A DNA stretch of 64,000 nt from Opisthocomus hoazin (lineage: Eukaryota; Chordata; Aves; Opisthocomiformes; Opisthocomidae): assembly GCF_030867145.1 (NCBI RefSeq), contig NC_134434.1:9796001-9860000 (forward strand). The letters are read 5' to 3'. Made by a program: the position numbers and the translations under genes. The notes beneath the pieces were generated by a model. That model was not told the DNA's origin. It worked only from the letters and a program-made list of their open reading frames with translations, and ran no database searches. This document shows, piece by piece, positions 59,301-64,000 of this stretch; the first letter of the stretch is position 1, and every line of letters begins with the position of its first letter.

Positions 59301-61424
59301 GATGGTATTAGTAGCTAATTTGCACAAATAGTAATTTGCACCACAAAAAAAGTTAGGCCTTACCTCCAAATCAAGGTTTATCTTCAGACTTTGAATGTAT
59401 TTATCCAGCTCAAGTCTGAAAGTATCTTCTTAAGGAAAATAAGACGCGTCAGTTAAGACCTGCATTTTTCCCTTTCAGTATATGGCTGTTACTGACATTT
59501 TCAGTTACTGGAAGGTGTGCACAAACAGGCTGATTTCAAGTAGGAAACAGACAAAACAAGAACATATTTTTTACATCATCTCCCTCTCCACACAGATAAA
59601 GTTAAAGGTAAGGATATAGTTCCAGACCTTTCTCCGAGCCACCTAAGAAACAAACCACGTATTCTGGAGCACTGATGTCTGATTCCAGTGTTGCCATTTC
59701 TAGAAGATTTTCTTTTTGGAAACGACAGTAATAACAACCAACTTTATGTTCTGGTATGCTATGCAGGAAAAGAAGAATTATTGCTACAGACACATTGCAA
59801 TAAGTAAGTTCAAAAGGCAGACATACATGATTTCTGTAAAAAATTTTCACCCGCTAGCACTGGTGCCTCCTATGATCATACATAGACCTCTTCGACCTTC
59901 TCTTTCTTCCTCTGTGGTGCGATCAGAGTAGTTTAAAAGGAAATAGTCATAACCACATATAGTATTTTTTAAGTATTCAAAGAGTATATTATTTACTGCA
60001 GTATTTTTCTCAAAGCTACCTAGAACAAGAGGAAAGTGCCATTGCATAAAGCTGTTATTAACAGCAACAACAGACTGAGAACATGGAATCAGGATTCAAC
60101 CTAAGTGCAGCAGCAGATGGCAAGATGTGCAATGCTGCCAACGGTTCTTACAGTTTCTCATTCACAAATACTTTTTAAAATTTACCTCAGCCCCATTGAT
60201 GCTACATTCCCCATTCCTTCAAACAGAGCTCCTTTAGTAAGACGCTTAGCGATAAAACTGCGCAATTCAGTCTCTGCTTCAGCTGGTAAGTTAGTGTCCA
60301 GCAAGGAGAGGCTTTGAAAAACAAGACGAAATTGTTAGCAAAAAGCAAATGTTACTGTTACATTTCCCTGAACAAGTGCAGAACCACCTGGTTCTAGAAG
60401 AGGGACCACTGCGATCTCTCTCCAGCCTACAGCCAACTCGCTCTGTGACTTCTGGCCCATCAGAAATGCATTCAGTGGTCTGTCCACTAGACCAGAAGTC
60501 TGAGTTGTGGTGTCAGCTGATGCAGAACTCCTCAGCAGCTATGAACAAGTCACTATCCCTCTTTGTTCCTACGTCTCCCTAGCTGTAATACAGAGCAACA
60601 ACTCCATTACAGAGCTTGTGGAAAGATGACATGTTAATTTAAAATGGTTTAATAAATTTTAATTGTCTATCATCTATGTGAAGACCTAAGTCAATACAGA
60701 AATATCAAGTGTTAGCAGCAAAGAAAACTGAGCTCAAACTCGAAGATGATAGTTTACGTTTAATACATTATGTGAGCTCTGTAGTTGTGTCCACTCCATA
60801 GGTATTCCAGAAAAAGCACCCAGGGGACTTCAGTGTGCTTTCACAGAGGTGCCTGCTGTGAAGGGCCTTGCTTGCTATTCACCTAACCGCAATACGGCAA
60901 AGACTTCAGCACGGGGTGTTCCAGGCGATCGCGCTCCTCTGCAGACTGGCTCTACCTGAAGTCCTGGCTGGAAGGCGTCTCGGCCGGCGCGCTGCTGGGG
61001 CTGCCATCCCCGCCGTCTACGCCCTGCTGCCGGGGGCTGAAAACCAAGCCACTCTTACCATCGATTTTACAGCCTCGGCACGGAGAGCGGGGAAAACGGA
61101 CTGCAGCGGGGAAACGTATGGGCGGGGGGGTCTGAAGGAGCAGGGAATCGGGGCATTGCAGAAGGAAAAATATCTCTCGCGGGGGGAGGGGAATAAAGCG
61201 AGTTGAAGCAGCTGGGAACTGCCCAGGCCTGGAAAAGCCTCCCCGCGGGGCGGCCCCGGCGCGCAGCCCCTCCCGGGCCCCGGCGAGCGGCCCCCTCACC
61301 TGCAGCTCCGGTAGCCGTAGAGGCTGTGGTAGGTGCTGCCGTGCCGCTCCGGCCGCCGCTCCTCGCCCCCCTCCTCGCTGCTCTCCAGCTCCCGCTCATC
61401 GCCGTCCAGCAGCCCCGGCAGCAT
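56137..61424 (-). CDS. C17orf75: C17orf75 (Njmu-R1), complete coding sequence in 10 exons
   Basis: Ten minus-strand exons (61424-61300, 61036-60956, 60311-60186, 59758-59618, 59421-59364, 58685-58566, 57931-57867, 57745-57609, 57046-56943, 56346-56137) join in phase into about 388 residues, close to the roughly 396 of human C17orf75. Recognisable blocks are an acidic N-terminus (DGDERELESSEEGGEERR), GCYYC, EYVVCFLGGSEKGLEL, LELDKYIQ, CPIQRVV, FCEDWM, NGAEGGNPFLFRQ and LKRFIRQAEMNHYALFKCYM. No membrane segment or signal peptide is seen. The mammalian protein associates with WDR11 and FAM91A1 in a complex that helps tether AP-1-derived vesicles at the trans-Golgi network; it was first described from testis. 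The intron between exons 4 and 5 is AT-AC, U12-type. The gene is divergent from ZNF207 across one CpG island. The ATG at 61424 was chosen because it begins the conserved acidic N-terminus directly (MLPGLLDGDE). Confidence 0.95.
56347..56942 (-). other. C17orf75 intron 9
   Basis: GT-AG intron (minus strand gtacct ... ttttcccag). A G run lies near 56691-56701 on the + strand. Nothing else is recognised. Confidence 0.85.
56943..57046 (-). CDS. C17orf75: C17orf75 exon 9
   Basis: Acceptor cgtgtgacag; donor TTGAAG|gtacct. It encodes SNRFCEDWMHAFVNGAEGGN, then PFLFRQILENFKLK, one of the most conserved blocks of the protein. Confidence 0.95.
57609..57745 (-). CDS. C17orf75: C17orf75 exon 8
   Basis: Acceptor ctttttgtgtcag; donor AATGCAG|gtgaga. 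It encodes FLAAASLQGLVQEGTMTSLC, then IAMTEEQHKSMIVDCSGPQP and QLHNA, matching the family's SLQGLxxEGTMTSLCxAMTEEQHKS block. Confidence 0.94.
57867..57931 (-). CDS. C17orf75: C17orf75 exon 7
   Basis: The acceptor has a very long pyrimidine tract (a T run ending gtttaag); donor AGCAG|gtaaag. The 65 bp encode ALSYTPVEVKNADERTEKDI and S. Confidence 0.93.
57932..58565 (-). other. C17orf75 intron 6
   Basis: GT-AG intron ending in a long T-rich tract. An A run lies near 58422-58437 on the + strand. Nothing else is seen. Confidence 0.85.
58566..58685 (-). CDS. C17orf75: C17orf75 exon 6
   Basis: Acceptor acttgttacag; donor CATGCT|gtaagt. Its 40 codons, phase 0 in and out, encode QKSLETSVNPYLRSWFENAI, then CPIQRVVQLFQEKLAFLLHA. 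Confidence 0.94.
58686..59363 (-). other. C17orf75 intron 5
   Basis: GT-AG intron, 678 bp; contains a C/T run near 59152-59178 (+ strand). Nothing else is recognised. Confidence 0.85.
59364..59421 (-). CDS. C17orf75: C17orf75 exon 5
   Basis: It starts directly after an AC 3' splice site and ends CTTGATTTGGAG|gtaagg. After completing Leu it encodes FRLELDKYIQSLKINLDLE. The start position is set by the AT-AC intron; a conventional AG acceptor would break the frame or lose conserved residues. Confidence 0.88.
59422..59617 (-). other. C17orf75 AT-AC U12-type intron
   Basis: On the minus strand the intron begins ATATCCTT (59617-59610), the canonical U12 AT-AC donor, and ends ...GATAC (59422). 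A CCTTAAG segment (59435-59429) matches the U12 branch element CCTTRAY except in its last base. Splicing CT|...|TTTCAGA restores Leu-Phe-Arg and the family sequence GLELFRLELDKY. The length is 196 bp. The branch adenosine is about 9 bases from the 3' end, slightly closer than typical. Confidence 0.88.
59618..59758 (-). CDS. C17orf75: C17orf75 exon 4
   Basis: Acceptor tcttttcctgcatag. It encodes IPEHKVGCYYCRFQKENLLE, a short variable part and EYVVCFLGGSEKGLE, ending CT before the U12 donor atatcctt. There is no usable GT donor here that preserves the family sequence, since reading on reaches a stop before the next GT. Confidence 0.93.
60186..60311 (-). CDS. C17orf75: C17orf75 exon 3
   Basis: Acceptor cttgtttttcaaag; donor GCTGAG|gtaaat. 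It encodes LSLLDTNLPAEAETELRSFI, then AKRLTKGALFEGMGNVASMG and L, matching the conserved LRSFIAKRL and GNVAS blocks. Confidence 0.93.
60312..60955 (-). other. C17orf75 intron 2 (with intron 3 at 59759-60185)
   Basis: Both are GT-AG introns with no recognisable insert. The phases of exons 2, 3 and 4 fit directly, so no exon is skipped. Confidence 0.85.
60956..61036 (-). CDS. C17orf75: C17orf75 exon 2
   Basis: Acceptor ttggttttcag; donor TTCAG|gtagag. The 81 bp encode PRQQGVDGGDGSPSSAPAET then PSSQDF, a low-complexity, probably disordered segment. It matches the DGSPS...AETPS...DF pattern of the family. Phase 2 in and out. Confidence 0.9.
61300..61424 (-). CDS. C17orf75: C17orf75 exon 1
   Basis: From ATG (61424-61422), 41 codons plus AG, donor CTGCAG|gtgagg. 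It encodes MLPGLLDGDERELESSEEGG, then EERRPERHGSTYHSLYGYRS and C. It is GC-rich, lies in the CpG island, and exits in phase 2. Confidence 0.93.
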
Positions 61425-62175
61425 CCCGGCCCGGAGGCAGGGCAGGGCGCACCGGCTGCGGCGTCTTCCCGGCCCCCGCTCGGCCGCCTGGGTGTGCCCA
61501 CGCCCGCGGGCCGGCCGCGCAGCCGGGAAGGGCCGTGCCTGGCGGGGGCGGCTGCGGGGCTCGGTCCGCGCCCGCAGTGGGGCTGCAGCGGGTCCCGCAG
61601 TCCCTCAGCGGCTGCGCACGCGTTTCACGGCGGGACCCGCTCAAACCGCCCGGCGGCGTCAGCCGCACGGCCCCTGTTCTTGAGGAGCTGGCTCCGCTTC
61701 CCAAACGCCTCTCCTCCTGCAAAGGGGCGCGCTTGTCAGCTCAGCCCGCTGCCCACCGGGCAGCTCCGGCAGGCAAGCCCTGCGGCCCGGGCAGCAGCCC
61801 TCGGCACCCGCCTGCGGATCGGCCGGGGCTAACACGGACGGGAGGCGCCGGGGGAGGGCGAGGGCTCACCCCGCTTCGCTCAGCTTTAGGGCGTTCTGGG
61901 GGGGCCGGGCTCCCTCCGCCTCGGCGCCTCCCTGTCAAGAGCTGGGTAACCACCGCCAAACCACTGCGCAGAGCGGCCTGCGTAACAGACACCGACTTCG
62001 CGCCCGGTCGGATTTCGCAGGGAAAAACCAGTTTCTCCTGGACGTTAAACACGGGGACAAGAAACCCGCGCGCTCACCGCCACCCCTCCGCCGCCCGAAA
62101 CAAAATGGCGGGCGGGCGGCACCGCGAGGCACGACGGGACAGCACAAAGGGCGGTGCGGGCAGCTGGGAGCGCGT

Positions 62176-62181
62176 CACGTG
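62176..62181. promoter_or_regulatory. Palindromic E-box CACGTG
   Basis: It sits in GTCACGTGA (62174-62182), the preferred context of USF and MiT-family bHLH factors, about 180 bases upstream of the ZNF207 start codon. Binding is inferred only. Confidence 0.55.
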
Positions 62182-62360
62182 AGCGGCCGCCGCGCCGCGG
62201 TGCAGGCTGGGAGCTTGCAGGCGGTGGCGCGAGGAGGGCCGGCGGCGGCCATTTTGTGTCTGGCTCGCTGGGCTCGGCGCAGGGGCTGGTGTGGGCGTTG
62301 CGGCTCAGGAGGGAAGAGCTTGGCCGTCTCCTCGCTGTGTAGGTCGGGGACGTCGCCGAC

Positions 62361-62401
62361 ATGGGCCGTAAGAAGAAGAAGCAGCTGAAGCCTTGGTGCT
62401 G
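62361..62401 (+). CDS. ZNF207: ZNF207 coding exon 1
   Basis: ATG GGC CGT AAG AAG AAG AAG begins the basic N-terminus. The exon ends TGC TG before gtatcctt, phase 2, and G of the next exon completes Trp. Confidence 0.95.
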
Positions 62402-64000
62402 GTATCCTTCTGTGTGGGACGAGGCGGGCGTGGGGAGCTGAGGGGAGGGGAGCGGAGCGGAACGGCCTGGCCCGATCGGGTCTCTCCCGTTCTCCGCCCG
62501 GCTCCTCGCTGTCGGGACGGGGCTCTTTCCTTCTCTCCCCTTCTGTTACGGTGTGGCTCCCTGCTCGGTCCTGTTCCGTTTCTGTGCTCCTTAGCGCGGG
62601 GATGGGGCTTGCTCCCTGTCCTTCCTTTGCTCCCCTCCCCCCCGCGGCCTAGTCCGTCCGCTGCCGCCTGCCTCGATTGAGGCCTCGGCCTCACGTCCGG
62701 TCCGTAAAGCCCGGGCAGGCCGCAGCTTCTCCGGCCGGTTGCCCTTGGCGCTCCTGTGGGCGGGCCCTGCGGCATTGCCGAGATCGCGGCGAAAATGGAG
62801 AACGGTCTTTATCCCCCGGGGATAGGATGTCAGCGGCAAAAAGCCCTGCCTCTGATAACTAGTTATTCCAGAAACGGGGCAGGTGTGGTTAAATGAGACG
62901 TTTTGAAAATGGGGGGGGGGGGGGGCTTTCAAATTTGTAATTGCTGCATCAAAGTCACGTACAATTTCCCAGTATCCACAAATACTGGTGGATTTTTCTT
63001 CGATCACTCCTTCACAATCTGCTTTTTCTTGGGAGTGTTTGCAGATTTACCTTTTCTCTAAAATGTTTCTGCCCAATCGAGAATTGCTTAATAAAGAAGT
63101 TTATAAGCTGCTCTGACATATTTTACCGTTTTCATATTGGAAGGCATCTGTGTTTCTATTTTAGGTATCAATATATTTCAGGTTTTGGCGGGAGTGAAGG
63201 GCACGTATTAACAAGGAACAGCTAATAATGTGTATTTGTCTCACTTAGGAAGATATTTTTGGAGTGTTTGCTGAAATACCAGTGCTGACCTGCAGAAGGG
63301 AAATTGCAGTTTGCCTCGCCTGTCACATAGATGCCCAGAAAGTTCTTAGCTTAAAATGTTTATGTTTAAAAACAATGAAATCTTTAATGACTGCAGCAAA
63401 TTATGTGGTGTCATAAGAACTGATAGCTGGATGACTGAAAAAGGAAATGAATTCTTAACTAAAACCTTTATTCTCTTTTATAAATGTTGGCTACTGATAC
63501 TTGTTATTAAATAGGCGCTTCTGAGTATTTAGCATCGCTTCCCTTTCATGGATTTCAAGTCTGTTTCTCGTTTAATGCTTTAGCGAGTTTATTTTAATCT
63601 ACATGTATGCAGAGAAGGAATGAGTCCACTAAGAAATAACTGGGGTTTGAAAAGCGTATGTCAAAGAGTATGGAATCAAATGATGATTCTGATTGCATGC
63701 ACACATCTTGCCAGTTTTGTACCTGTCTGTAGAGAGAAATGCTGAATGGTATGGTGAGCGGGAGGTTTGGTTTCAGACATCAGTGAAATTGTGACAACAG
63801 TGAACTTGTCATGCTTTGAATGCTAAGAGGTGCTTCCTATGCTTTTTTTCTGCTTTAGGAAAAATCACAATAATGCAAATTAACTTAGTGTTGGGTAACT
63901 TTCAGGATTAAGTGTTTCCTTAACAGTCTTCAATAGGTATTGTAACAGGGATTTTGATGATGAAAAAATCCTTATACAGCATCAAAAAGCAAAGCACTTT
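62361..64000 (+). CDS. ZNF207: ZNF207 (BuGZ), 5' part; coding exons 1 and 2 (exon 2 cut by window end)
   Basis: Exon 1 (62361-62401) encodes MGRKKKKQLKPWC plus TG. Exon 2 (from 63937) continues W-YCNRDFDDEKILIQHQKAKHF. This is the N-terminus of ZNF207, whose two C2H2-type fingers begin with this YCNRDF segment. ZNF207/BuGZ binds BUB3 through a GLEBS motif further along (outside the window), binds microtubules and supports kinetochore-spindle attachment. The ATG sits in a good context (gccgacATGG) at the edge of the CpG island. The first intron carries U12 signals. Only 35 residues are visible, but the match is essentially exact to my recollection of the vertebrate protein. Confidence 0.95.
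62402..63936 (+). other. ZNF207 intron 1, GT-AG U12-type
   Basis: The donor GTATCCTT (62402-62409) is the exact U12 GT-AG consensus. TTTCCTTAAC (63915-63924) is the exact U12 branch element, its branch A about 13 bases from the final AG (63935-63936), the preferred distance. The segment from the branch to the AG (agtcttcaatag) lacks a strong polypyrimidine tract, as U12 introns do. A 15-base G run lies at 62911-62925. Confidence 0.92.
62911..62925 (+). repeat. G homopolymer, 15 bases
   Basis: Fifteen G in ZNF207 intron 1. It may form a quadruplex and is prone to sequencing-length errors. Confidence 0.95.
63937..64000 (+). CDS. ZNF207: ZNF207 coding exon 2 (partial)
   Basis: It starts G TAT TGT AAC AGG GAT. 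The Cys pair WCWYC supplies the first zinc ligands and HQKAKH the histidines of the first finger. It is truncated by the window end. Confidence 0.95.

Larger units (their letters stand above)
61210..62700. promoter_or_regulatory. CpG-island bidirectional promoter of C17orf75 and ZNF207
   Basis: Dense GC and frequent CpG contrast sharply with both flanks. The two ATGs (61424 minus, 62361 plus) are 936 bases apart, head to head. Visible motifs are an NRF1-like TGCGCACGCG at 61613-61622, an E-box CACGTG at 62176-62181, and YY1-like CAAAATGGCGG (62101-62111) and GGCGGCCATTTTG (62244-62256). No TATA box is evident. The architecture is that of a housekeeping divergent promoter; exact start sites cannot be read from sequence. 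Confidence 0.85.

Noticed and set aside
59847-60047. Minus-strand open frame between C17orf75 exons 3 and 4
   Set aside because: Exons 3 and 4 join directly in phase and match the family without extra residues, so no exon is needed there.
61067-61501. 144-codon minus-strand frame covering C17orf75 exon 1
   Set aside because: It is a different frame from the conserved C17orf75 start and reads through the intron. It is a GC-driven shadow.
61203-62182. Long + strand open frames (209 and 215 codons) across the CpG island
   Set aside because: Stop codons are scarce in any GC-rich DNA. The translated proteins are Pro/Arg/Ala/Gly-rich without family marks, and they overlap C17orf75 exon 1 and the promoter.

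Overview
This is a piece of vertebrate nuclear genome, almost certainly avian. It has long introns, spliced genes whose exons translate into conserved vertebrate proteins, and copies of the CR1 LINE family that dominates bird genomes, and base composition is moderate outside one CpG island. The gene order RHBDL3 - C17orf75 - ZNF207 matches the block on human chromosome 17q11.2. I cannot name the species.

Layout. (1) 1-46904, + strand: RHBDL3, a rhomboid-family membrane protein with an N-terminal EF-hand pair. Its first coding exon lies upstream of the window, so 1-18446 is read as intron. Seven coding exons follow (18447-18605, 33009-33233, 33950-34098, 38556-38668, 41406-41506, 45843-45903, 46633-46904), and all junctions are in phase. 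One intron uses a GC-AG donor. A 5'-truncated, mutated CR1 LINE sits antisense in the intron after the catalytic-serine exon. (2) 46905-56136: the gap between the convergent 3' ends of RHBDL3 (+) and C17orf75 (-). It contains an unexpected open exon (50028-50291, +) for a two-helix protein resembling the TMEM230/TMEM134 (DUF872) family. I propose it as a possible undescribed gene. (3) 56137-61424, - strand: C17orf75 (Njmu-R1), complete in 10 coding exons. One intron (59422-59617) is of the rare AT-AC, U12-dependent class. (4) 61210-62700: CpG-island promoter shared head-to-head by C17orf75 and ZNF207, with NRF1-like, E-box and two oppositely oriented YY1-like motifs. (5) 62361-64000, + strand: the start of ZNF207 (BuGZ). 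Its first intron has near-perfect U12 donor and branch signals, and exon 2 runs off the window.

The genes do not form a pathway: RHBDL3 is a membrane protein, C17orf75 a trans-Golgi vesicle-tethering factor and ZNF207 a kinetochore/spindle protein. The two divergent genes plausibly share a housekeeping promoter, and each contains a minor-spliceosome intron. The rest is intron and intergenic DNA with simple repeats, old SINE/LINE relics, possible conserved non-coding elements and possible disrupted retrocopies. No tRNA, rRNA, known microRNA or CRISPR array was recognised. Family and orthologue statements come from memory of the protein families; no database search was run.
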